Shown here piece by piece: positions 36,176 to 44,087 of a DNA stretch of 64,000 nt. Source of the stretch: Ruficoccus amylovorans (GTDB taxonomy: Bacteria > Verrucomicrobiota > Verrucomicrobiia > Opitutales > Cerasicoccaceae); contig NZ_JACHVB010000013.1 in the NCBI RefSeq assembly GCF_014230085.1, forward strand, positions 62,001 to 126,000, given 5' to 3'. The notes below the pieces were generated by a model, which saw only the letters and a program-made list of their open reading frames with translations, did no database searches and was not told the DNA's origin. Every line of letters begins with the position of its first letter. The first letter of the stretch is position 1. The position numbers were made by a program, and so were the translations under genes.

Positions 36176-37381
36176 CTACGCCCCGGTGATTTCGACCGCG
36201 AGCAGGGTCACGTCGTCCATGCGCGGGGCCTTGCCCCGAAACTCGCGCACGCGCTTGTTAATGCCTGCGGCCATGTCCTTGACCGGGGATGATAGCTCGG
36301 CCTCGAAGGCTTTGATCAGCCGGTCGAGTTCAAACTCCTCGGCGCACTCGTTGACGGTTTCCACCGCCCCGTCGGTATAAAAGAGCAACCGGTCGCCCAC
36401 CGACAGCTCGAAACGCTCGCCGCAGCGCTCGCGCCCGGTAACAAAGCCAATGGCGTCCTGCCGCTTGAGGCGGATCACCTCGACGGTGCCGCGTTGGCTG
36501 TCATAGTGCAGGATGTCTGGGTGCCCGGCGTGGGCCACCTCCAACACGTAGCACTCCTGCTCGCGGCGGATGCGACCGGCCACCATCGTCACGTAGTTGG
36601 GGCGGATGAGATCTGAAATTTCCTTCTGCACCCGCTCCAGGGAAAGCTCGAGGTGGTCCGGCTGATCGACCACCGCCTGGTCGGCCACGTGCTTGACCAG
36701 CAGCGTGTAGAGAGCGGCCGAAATCCCGTGGCCGCAGACATCGCCGAGCAGGAACATGAACTCGTCCGGGCGCCCGGAGGGGAAACTCAGCACGTCACCG
36801 CCAACTGCCTCCAACGGGTTATAAACCAGCGAGTAATCCAGAAAAGAACACGGCTGGGACTCGCCCGGGATGAGCGCACTCTGCACGCGGCGGGCGTTGT
36901 CGTAGTCGATCTGGAGGATGCGGTTCTTTTCGCGCAGGCGGCGCTCGGATTCCTCCAGTTTGTCGAGGGCGAGTTTCTCGCGGGTGATGTCGCGCGAGAT
37001 GCCCAGGATGCCCACCAGCTTACCCGAGTTGAGGTGCAGCGGGATCTTGGTCGAAGTCACCCAGGTGACGCTCCCGTCGGGCCAGGTTTCCTTTTCGGTC
37101 AGGTTAATGAGCGGCTTGCCCGAGCGCAGGATTTCCTGCTCATCCTCGTAAGCCTGGCGGGCGTGCTCGTCGGTGAAGAAGTCAAAATCCGTCTTACCCA
37201 CGATGTCCTCCAGCGAGGAGACGCCGAACTTTTTCGCATGCCGCTGGCTGACGTACACGAAGCGGCACTTCATGTCCTTGAAGTATATGCAGTCCTCGGA
37301 CTCATTCAGGAGGGCGTCAAACAAAGCCGGAATACTCATCCGGTAGATGTCCTGAACCTGCTTGACTTCGTGTGTTTTCAT
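36176..37381 (-). CDS. PAS-SpoIIE/RsbU-type serine phosphatase
   Basis: The 401-residue protein starts at 37381 (MKTHEVKQVQDIY). Residues 17-135 form a PAS domain with PAC, including KTDFDFFTDEHARQAYEDEQEIL and GKLVGILGISRDITREKL. A coiled-coil signalling helix (136-166) follows, then a PP2C-like SpoIIE domain (180-401) with GGDVLSF, GDVCGHGISAAL and the C-terminal MDDVTLLAVE metal residues. It probably dephosphorylates an anti-sigma antagonist in a partner-switching pathway, but no RsbV/RsbW genes are in the window. Confidence 0.92.
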   Translation of the reverse strand: MKTHEVKQVQDIYRMSIPALFDALLNESEDCIYFKDMKCRFVYVSQRHAKKFGVSSLEDIVGKTDFDFFTDEHARQAYEDEQEILRSGKPLINLTEKETWPDGSVTWVTSTKIPLHLNSGKLVGILGISRDITREKLALDKLEESERRLREKNRILQIDYDNARRVQSALIPGESQPCSFLDYSLVYNPLEAVGGDVLSFPSGRPDEFMFLLGDVCGHGISAALYTLLVKHVADQAVVDQPDHLELSLERVQKEISDLIRPNYVTMVAGRIRREQECYVLEVAHAGHPDILHYDSQRGTVEVIRLKRQDAIGFVTGRERCGERFELSVGDRLLFYTDGAVETVNECAEEFELDRLIKAFEAELSSPVKDMAAGINKRVREFRGKAPRMDDVTLLAVEITGA

Positions 37382-37569
37382 AGACGCCGACCCCCTGCTA
37401 CGACCGTCAAGAAGCCATACAAACATGCCTCCGGCTCAGGTCCAGCGAGAAACAGATGCGTGAGAGTTTTTTCCGTGAAAATGTCAGTCCATGTTAGCGC
37501 ACGGTGGGTGATTTTACAATTCAGAGCGACAAAATCCTGGCAATATTCCACGAAAGCGGACCTTGGCCC

Positions 37570-39438
37570 CTACTTCTCCGTCGGCACGACAATGCCCCGC
37601 AGGATGATCTTCTGGGCGAAGATAAAGACCAGCAGCGGGGGGATCGCAGCCAGCAGCACCGACGCGTAAACCCCGCCGCTGGACACTGTCTCGCGGTACT
37701 GGTAGAGCCAGACCGGCAGCAGCCACATTTCCTGCTCAGGGGCCACGATGATGGCGAACAAGAACAGCGTGTAGGCGGCGTTAAAGGCGCTCAGTGCGAC
37801 CACGGCCAGGATCGGCTTGCTCAGTGCCATCGTGATAGTGAAAAACATCCGCGCCTCCGACGCACCCTCCAATTGCGCCGCCTCGTACAGCTCGCGCGGG
37901 AGAGAATCGAAGAAGCCCTTGAGCAAAAATATCAGGTACCCGTTGGCCACGGTCGGCAACAGCAGCCCGGCAAAGGTATTCATCAGACTGAGCTTTTGGA
38001 GCATGAGAAAGACCGGGATCGTCGTCACCATCGGCGGAAAGGCCATCACCGCCATCATGAGAAAGAGTACCTTGTACCCGCCCGGCAGGCGAAAGCGCGA
38101 AAGCGCGTAGGCTGCCAGCGGGTTGACCAGCACCGCCGCCAGCACCGAGAGCGCGCAAAAGATGACCGTGTTTCTCAACACCCGCCCCTCGAACGCGATG
38201 GCGTCGATGACGTTGACGAAGTTCCGCGTCGCGAACTGCCACCGGAGTGCCCCGGCGTGCTCACGCACGTAGAGTGCCTCCAGTCCGGACTGCGGGAGCC
38301 AGGCGTATTCAAAATTCGGATACACTCCGTCGTATTCACGCGAAAGCGCCTCGGGTGTGCCGTACTTCTTCCGCAGCCAGTCGGTCCAGGCGTACTCTGG
38401 GCCGGTCAGCAGCCAGTGCTCCGGCCCCACCGCCAGCAGAAACTCCCCGTAATCGCGCCGGGCCGCGCCCGAGAGGTAGTCGCCATCCGGCAGCAGCACC
38501 CCGGCGAAAGCAGCGAAGTCACTCCCCCACTCGCGATTGAGCGCGGCAATGTCGCCGCCGTAGCGCGTGGCCAGAAAGCCCTGATAATCCTCGGCGGGTA
38601 CGCCTTCGAGCACAACGAAGGAGGGGTTCAGCTCCCGCGAGACGAACGCTACCCAAGCCTCGCGGAAGGCCGCCTGTTCCTCCGACGGAACGCGCTGGGG
38701 CAGGCGAAATTCGCCGTAGGAGCCGAGGTCCAGCCCGAGCGTCTCGTTGAGCCGCTCCAGCGAGCCGTAGCGCGGGAAAACCACTTGGGTGAGAAACATC
38801 CCCGAGAGCGAGACCAGCCGCCGCTGCGCTGGGGGTGCTTCGCGCAGCAACCGCGTGTACTCCCCGTGCAGGGCGTTGGGCGTGTAGTCGTAGCGGGTCG
38901 AAAGCCACTCCGGCGGCGGCATGGTGAGCTGCGTCCAGCTCCCGACCGCCGTCCCGGTGTCGCGGGCATAAGCCGTCACATCGCCGTCGAAGCGCGCCCG
39001 CACCCGTCCCCGCAGTTCCCGCAGATTACGCGGGATGGTCAGCAGGCCGGAGCTTCCGCCCAGCGCCTGCCAGTGCGCGGGTAAGTCGGCCTCCAGCACA
39101 AAGGCCCGCAGGTCGCGGGCGGCGGTTTCGCTCCCAGCGGACGGTGGCGCCGCCTGCGCGAAGGAGTAGTCACGGCTCAGGTGGGCGGCGTTGAGATCGC
39201 CGACGCGTTGCTCGTATTTGTATTCGAGAAATTTCCGGTAAAGCGCATCCCCGTCATAGAAGTAGCGCGGAACGAGGCCGAGTTCGTTCTCGTCCAGCTC
39301 GCTGCGGAAGGAACCCGAAACCAGCAGCAACAGCGGGTAGAGCATCGTCACCGCCCCGAGCGAGAGCAGCACAAAGACCGCCGCGTGGAAGCACTTCCCG
39401 GCGGTGGTCTTGGACTCGACTGTGGTGAAAATCGGCAT
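37570..39438 (-). CDS. MalG-type sugar ABC transporter permease with a large repeat-containing insert
   Basis: The 622-residue protein has a first membrane helix (about 17-42), then about 350 extracytoplasmic residues, then five or so helices of a normal MalG-type permease (about 420-610) with the EAA loop ELYEAAQLEGASEARMFFTI (517-536) and MMAVMAFPPMVTTIPVFLML. The insert holds four copies of a 26-29-residue motif (146-174, 221-247, 289-317, 354-382) of pattern YG...LN...G...F...LP, resembling short repeats in some glycoside hydrolases. It is 6 bp downstream of the fused binding protein-permease gene. No ATPase gene is adjacent. Confidence 0.88.
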   Translation of the reverse strand: MPIFTTVESKTTAGKCFHAAVFVLLSLGAVTMLYPLLLLVSGSFRSELDENELGLVPRYFYDGDALYRKFLEYKYEQRVGDLNAAHLSRDYSFAQAAPPSAGSETAARDLRAFVLEADLPAHWQALGGSSGLLTIPRNLRELRGRVRARFDGDVTAYARDTGTAVGSWTQLTMPPPEWLSTRYDYTPNALHGEYTRLLREAPPAQRRLVSLSGMFLTQVVFPRYGSLERLNETLGLDLGSYGEFRLPQRVPSEEQAAFREAWVAFVSRELNPSFVVLEGVPAEDYQGFLATRYGGDIAALNREWGSDFAAFAGVLLPDGDYLSGAARRDYGEFLLAVGPEHWLLTGPEYAWTDWLRKKYGTPEALSREYDGVYPNFEYAWLPQSGLEALYVREHAGALRWQFATRNFVNVIDAIAFEGRVLRNTVIFCALSVLAAVLVNPLAAYALSRFRLPGGYKVLFLMMAVMAFPPMVTTIPVFLMLQKLSLMNTFAGLLLPTVANGYLIFLLKGFFDSLPRELYEAAQLEGASEARMFFTITMALSKPILAVVALSAFNAAYTLFLFAIIVAPEQEMWLLPVWLYQYRETVSSGGVYASVLLAAIPPLLVFIFAQKIILRGIVVPTEK

Positions 39439-39444
39439 GGCTGG

Positions 39445-42282
39445 TCAGTTCCCGCTGGCTCCGCTTTTGAACTCCGCCCGTGCCAGCAGGCGCATCTGGT
39501 ACGCGGTGAACCCGATCAATATCCCACCCATGATCCAGGCCATCGCCGTGCCCACCCCGTAGTCGAGGTCCATGAACGTGCGGTAAAAAATCGCCAGCGA
39601 GAGCGTACGGGTCGCCTCGTTGGGGCCGCCGCCGGTCATGATGAGAATCTGGTCGGCCCCGCCCTTGAACGCGGCCACCAGCGCGGCGATCAGATTGATC
39701 ACGATGAGGAATTTCATCCTCGGCAGCGTGATATAAAAGACCTTGTGCCAGAAGCCCGCCCCGTCGATGGCCGCCGCCTCGTACAGTTCGTCGGGGATGC
39801 TCTTGAGCCCGGCCAGGTAAATGATGCAGCCCGGCCCGCTGGCCGCCCAGACCGAGGGGATGATAATGCACAGCATCGCCATGCGCGGGTCTTGCAGCCA
39901 GCGCTGCGGCTCGATCTGGAAACGCCCCGAGAGCGAGCCGAGCACGGCGGCGGCTTCGCCGGGACCACCCGCCCGCAGCGCCTCCCCCAGCGGGGCCAGT
40001 GTCACCGCGATAAAGGCCAGCCCCAGCCCCCACAGGCACAGCTTGAGCCCGGTCGGCATTTCCTCCAGCTTGGCCGGCAGCACGACCAGCAGCGCGATCA
40101 GCGCCAGCCAACAGCCCAGCAGCAGCCACTTGACCAGCGTGGCAGGGACCGACCCGAGCTGGTTGAGCGCGAGCAGGAGCTGGTTCAACGTGCCCGAGGG
40201 GGCCGGATCGTACATTTGCAGCCATAGAAACATGACCACGACCCCGGCCAACACCGAGGGTAGGTAATAGACCGTGCGAAAAAAGTATTTGGCGAAGGTC
40301 GTCGGCACCTCCTGCAGGAGGATGGCCAGTAGAATCGGCGGCCAGAACCCCAGCCCAATCATGAGCGCGACGAAGTAAAACTCCCGCCAGAGCGCGTCCC
40401 AGAAGCGCGGGTCGTAGAGGATCGTGGCGAAGTTGTCCACCCCCACCCAACGGCTGGGCAGGACCAGTTCGTAGTCCATGAAGGTGATGGTCGCCCCGCC
40501 GAGGATGAGCGGCAGGTATTGCCAGACGAGGATCAGCCCGAAGGCCGGAAGCAGCAGCACCCAGCCGCGCAGGAGGTTGCGGCGGTGGCGACGGTGGCTG
40601 AGGTCAACCGCTGGCCCGACCCGACCGAAGCTTCTCCAGACCGCCCCGATCCCGACCGTAAAGGCCGCCGCCAACACAGCCAGCACACAACCCGCCACCT
40701 GACGGCGCTCCCGCAACTTCTCCGGCGCGATACGCCCGAGGGCACGGGCGTTGACCTCCTCCTCCGCCGCGCGGAGCAGAGCGAGGATGTCAGCCTCAGC
40801 GGCTTCGGCGGAGAGCCCGGTGTAGTCGCGTTCGAGCGCCTGGTTGACCGGCATGGAAAGCATCCGGTAAATGAACTGCGTCCCCCGGCCGTAGGGCTCG
40901 GGCACGCCCCCGGCCAACGCCTCGGCGTAGGTTTGCGCCCAGCCCGGCGGGACATTTTCCAGCAAGCGCCCGTAGCCGAACTTCCTCAGCAGTTCCGGGC
41001 TGACGAATGCCCCGTAGCCGCGGTCCACAAAAAGCCGCGTGCGGATGGCCTGCGCCTCCTCCCCGGTGACGAACCACAGGTAGCGCATGGCCGCCAGTTG
41101 CTGGGCCGGGCTGCCCTGGCTGAAAACCCCCAGCATACGGGCGTTGAGCAGGCTCCCGCGCTGCCCGTCCGGCCCCACCGGCAGCGGAGCGATCCCGACC
41201 AGTTGCGGGTTGATGGCGGCGAGCATCTGGTCGTCGAGCGAGCCGAAGCTCATGCTGACCAACCCGCGTTTCCAAAGGTTGTTAAAGTCCGGGCGCAACA
41301 CCGCCGCCCCGTTAAAAGTCTCGCCGTCGCGGGTGTAGGGCTCGCGCAGCAGCCGCCAGAAAAACCGCACGCCCTCCGCCGCACCGGGCGTGGCGAAGGA
41401 GGCCCGCCACTGGCCGTCCGCATCCTGGGTCATGGCGCGGGTGTCGCCATTGACGAGGAACTGGTACGCCTGGTAGCTGATCCCGTCGCCGGGGCTGAAG
41501 GCCATGGCGTAGCGGCGCTGAGCGGGATCGTGGAGCTGGCGGCAGGCGGCGAGAAGCTCGTCCCAGGTGGCGGGTGGACGAGCAGGGTCAAGCCCGGCGG
41601 CCTGGAAGTGGTCCTTGCGATAAAAAAGCGCCCGCACCAGCGTCGATGTCGGCAACGTCCAAACGTGCTTGCCCGCGAAGCGCCCGCTCATGTCCTCGCG
41701 GTAAACGACCGGCCAGGCCCGCTCCGGCACACGCTGCCGGATCAGCTCCAGCGCAGTAGCCACTTCCTCCGGGGCCGGGTCGGCCAGCCAGTCGCCGTCC
41801 TTGCCCGTCTGGCGGACGGCGGGGTCGGCGCTCAATTGGCGGGCGAGCAGCGTTTCCAACGGCTGGAGAAAGCCGTGCTCGTTGTACGTGGCCGACTGGC
41901 GGAAATTCACGTAGATGGCGTTAGCGCCCATCCCGGCGGCGATGGCCATGAGCGAACCGGAGTCGCGCGCGTCGTCCACCCCGATGGCGGGCATGGCAAA
42001 GGACTTGATCCGCAGGTCCGGGTTTTGCGCCAGAAACGCCTGCACTACTTCGCGCTTGGCCAGGGCGTCGATGGTGACTTCGCCCGGCTGAGGGAGGTTT
42101 TCCACTGTGATCGTGACGGGCGCGGACGCGATGTTCACGCCACTTGCTTCGCGCTCAGTGGTCCCATCCGCGCGCAGGAGAGCCCCACCCGTCAACAGTC
42201 CCATCGCAGCCAGCAGCCCCGCTGCCACTCGCCGCGGACGCGCGAAGCGCAGGGACCGGAGTGAGAGAAAGGGGGCTGGCAT
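39445..42282 (-). CDS. Fusion of extracellular solute-binding protein and MalF-type sugar permease
   Basis: The 945-residue protein has a signal or anchor helix (18-38), a family-1-like solute-binding domain (about 55-520, with PATWDELLAACRQLHDP at 237-253 and a typical GDWLADP hinge region), a membrane helix (530-549) and a MalF-type permease (572-935). The EAA motif DELYEAAAIDGAGFWHKVFY is at 831-850. A further 100-residue insertion separates helices within the permease (about 695-800). Such fusions tether the binding protein to the channel. The ligand is probably a carbohydrate; MalG-like partner is the next gene, MalK is missing. Confidence 0.88.
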   Translation of the reverse strand: MPAPFLSLRSLRFARPRRVAAGLLAAMGLLTGGALLRADGTTEREASGVNIASAPVTITVENLPQPGEVTIDALAKREVVQAFLAQNPDLRIKSFAMPAIGVDDARDSGSLMAIAAGMGANAIYVNFRQSATYNEHGFLQPLETLLARQLSADPAVRQTGKDGDWLADPAPEEVATALELIRQRVPERAWPVVYREDMSGRFAGKHVWTLPTSTLVRALFYRKDHFQAAGLDPARPPATWDELLAACRQLHDPAQRRYAMAFSPGDGISYQAYQFLVNGDTRAMTQDADGQWRASFATPGAAEGVRFFWRLLREPYTRDGETFNGAAVLRPDFNNLWKRGLVSMSFGSLDDQMLAAINPQLVGIAPLPVGPDGQRGSLLNARMLGVFSQGSPAQQLAAMRYLWFVTGEEAQAIRTRLFVDRGYGAFVSPELLRKFGYGRLLENVPPGWAQTYAEALAGGVPEPYGRGTQFIYRMLSMPVNQALERDYTGLSAEAAEADILALLRAAEEEVNARALGRIAPEKLRERRQVAGCVLAVLAAAFTVGIGAVWRSFGRVGPAVDLSHRRHRRNLLRGWVLLLPAFGLILVWQYLPLILGGATITFMDYELVLPSRWVGVDNFATILYDPRFWDALWREFYFVALMIGLGFWPPILLAILLQEVPTTFAKYFFRTVYYLPSVLAGVVVMFLWLQMYDPAPSGTLNQLLLALNQLGSVPATLVKWLLLGCWLALIALLVVLPAKLEEMPTGLKLCLWGLGLAFIAVTLAPLGEALRAGGPGEAAAVLGSLSGRFQIEPQRWLQDPRMAMLCIIIPSVWAASGPGCIIYLAGLKSIPDELYEAAAIDGAGFWHKVFYITLPRMKFLIVINLIAALVAAFKGGADQILIMTGGGPNEATRTLSLAIFYRTFMDLDYGVGTAMAWIMGGILIGFTAYQMRLLARAEFKSGASGN

Positions 42283-42469
42283 GGTGCACAGATTGGCGAA
42301 TCCGCGCTCGGGGGTAAACCTTGTTATTCGCGCCGGACTTTTCTTCCGCTGTCATCCGTCGGGAACAAGAAAGGCATTAAGGCTGTCGTAAGCTTTACTT
42401 ATTATTTGAGAGAATCAAATCAAATCCATTGATGCACCGCCCCCGGCGGAGCTATACTCCGACAGTACC

Positions 42470-42475
42470 AGGAGG
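42470..42475 (+). promoter_or_regulatory. Consensus Shine-Dalgarno of malonyl-CoA decarboxylase
   Basis: AGGAGG, exactly complementary to the 16S rRNA tail, lies 7 nt before the ATG at 42483. It fixes that start. Confidence 0.85.
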
Positions 42476-42482
42476 TTGAAGC

Positions 42483-43904
42483 ATGAAGATTGCCACAGAA
42501 GTCATTGAACGGGGGAAACGCAACTTGTCCCGGCTCCCGAAAGTGCTGGGGCTCTCCCGGCGAGCAACCGGCGCCGACGGCGAACGCCGCCTGAGCCAGT
42601 CCGAGGTCAAGCCCCTGCGCGGGCAGATCGAAGCATGCATCGCCCAGCGCGGCGGACAGGTCTCCTCCTCGCAACACGCGGCCCGGCTCTCTGCCCAGTA
42701 CCGGCTCTGGGGCACGGCGGAAAAGCGACAGTTTCTCGAACTGCTGCTGGATGATTTCGACATCAATGAAGACCGGGTGCGCGAAGCCCTCCACGCAGCC
42801 GAAAATGTGACGGGCGAGGAACTCCGCAACGCCTGCCAGGCACTGCGCAAGGCGCTCGTTCCTGATCGAGCCGAACTGCTGCGGCAGTGGACCCTGCTTC
42901 CCGCCGGGGTCAAGTTCCTCGTGGACCTGCGGAGTGACGTGCTCGATTTAATGAAGACCGAGCCGCGCTTCAAGCCGCTGAGCACCGACATCAAGCTCAT
43001 GCTCGCCTCCCTTTTCAACGCCGGTATCCTGCAACTTCAGCCCATCAGTTGGAATTCCCCCGCCGCGCTGCTGGAAAAGCTCATCGCCTACGAGGCCGTG
43101 CACGAGATCCGCAGTTGGGAGGATTTGAAAAACCGCCTCGATGTGGACCGGCGCTGTTTCGCCTTCTTTCACCCGAACATGCCGGACGAGCCCCTGATTT
43201 TTATCGAGGTGGCGCTGTGCAAGGGAGTAGCCGACAACGTGCTCAAGCTGCTCGATACCTCCACTGCCGCACTCAACCCGCGCGAGGCCGACACCGCCGT
43301 CTTTTTCTCCATTTCCAACACGCAAAAGGGCCTGGCCGGGATTCCCTTCGGGGGCTTCCTCATCAAGCAGGTGGTGGACCGCCTCCAGCACGACGTGCCC
43401 AACATCCGCAAGTTCATCACCCTCTCCCCCATGCCCGGCTTCCGCAAATGGCTGACGGGCGAGGACGGCCTGGCCGCCGTCGCCGCGCTCGATGCGAAAA
43501 AGCTTAAAACCACCGCCCCGGGCCTGACCGCCGCGAAGGACTTCGTCGCCTGGCTCGACGGACTCGACTGGCAGTCACCCGAGGCCATCCCGGAGGAGTC
43601 GCGCCTGCTGCTGCGCGGCCTGGCCGCCCGCTACCTGACCGAAGCCAAGCGCGGTAACGGCCCGGCGGCGCTTGACCCCGTGGCGCACTTCCACCTCAAC
43701 AACGGCGCCCGCGTCGAGCAGATCAACTGGGGCGCGAACCTGACTGAACGCGGCCTGCGCGAGTCCTTTGGCCTCATGGTCAACTACCGCTACAAACTGG
43801 AACGCATCGAACAGCATCACGAAGACTACCTGCACAAAGGCCGGGTCCATACCTCCACTCTGGTGCGCGGCCTGCGCGCCAGGGTGGCCCCGGCCAAAAG
43901 TTGA
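42483..43904 (+). CDS. Malonyl-CoA decarboxylase
   Basis: MCD converts malonyl-CoA to acetyl-CoA and CO2. The 473-residue protein has the N-terminal four-helix region and C-terminal GNAT-like domain: RRCFAFFHPNMPDEPLIFIEVAL, FFSISNTQKGLAGIPFGGFLIKQVV, FITLSPMPGFRKWL and the C-terminal HFHLNNGARVEQINWGANLTE with the catalytic His. The consensus SD decides the start. It is an orphan here, between the ABC permeases and a histidine kinase, with no matB or matC malonate genes beside it, so it more likely balances malonyl-CoA in fatty-acid metabolism. Confidence 0.93.
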   Translation: MKIATEVIERGKRNLSRLPKVLGLSRRATGADGERRLSQSEVKPLRGQIEACIAQRGGQVSSSQHAARLSAQYRLWGTAEKRQFLELLLDDFDINEDRVREALHAAENVTGEELRNACQALRKALVPDRAELLRQWTLLPAGVKFLVDLRSDVLDLMKTEPRFKPLSTDIKLMLASLFNAGILQLQPISWNSPAALLEKLIAYEAVHEIRSWEDLKNRLDVDRRCFAFFHPNMPDEPLIFIEVALCKGVADNVLKLLDTSTAALNPREADTAVFFSISNTQKGLAGIPFGGFLIKQVVDRLQHDVPNIRKFITLSPMPGFRKWLTGEDGLAAVAALDAKKLKTTAPGLTAAKDFVAWLDGLDWQSPEAIPEESRLLLRGLAARYLTEAKRGNGPAALDPVAHFHLNNGARVEQINWGANLTERGLRESFGLMVNYRYKLERIEQHHEDYLHKGRVHTSTLVRGLRARVAPAKS

Positions 43905-43944
43905 CCGGCCAGTCATACCGATTCCAAGTAGTTTTGAGAGTTAT

Positions 43945-43980
43945 GCGAGAGGGTGTTTTTTGAAAAGAGCAGCCTCTCGC
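43945..43980. terminator. Hairpin after the malonyl-CoA decarboxylase gene
   Basis: GCGAGAGG (43945-43952) pairs perfectly with CCTCTCGC (43973-43980) across a loop containing TTTTTT. It lies 40 bp past the MCD stop in the convergent gap with the histidine kinase. It is a plausible but not textbook terminator; the remainder to 44087 shows another small inverted repeat (GGAACTTCGTTCC). Confidence 0.35.
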
Positions 43981-44087
43981 GCTCTCCCCAAAAAACGTTT
44001 GAGACGGAACTTCGTTCCTTCGCAGGAACGGTAACCTCAACCCCGGTGAGAAATGGTAAAAGGGATTTTTTTGGCCAACGGCGGGCA

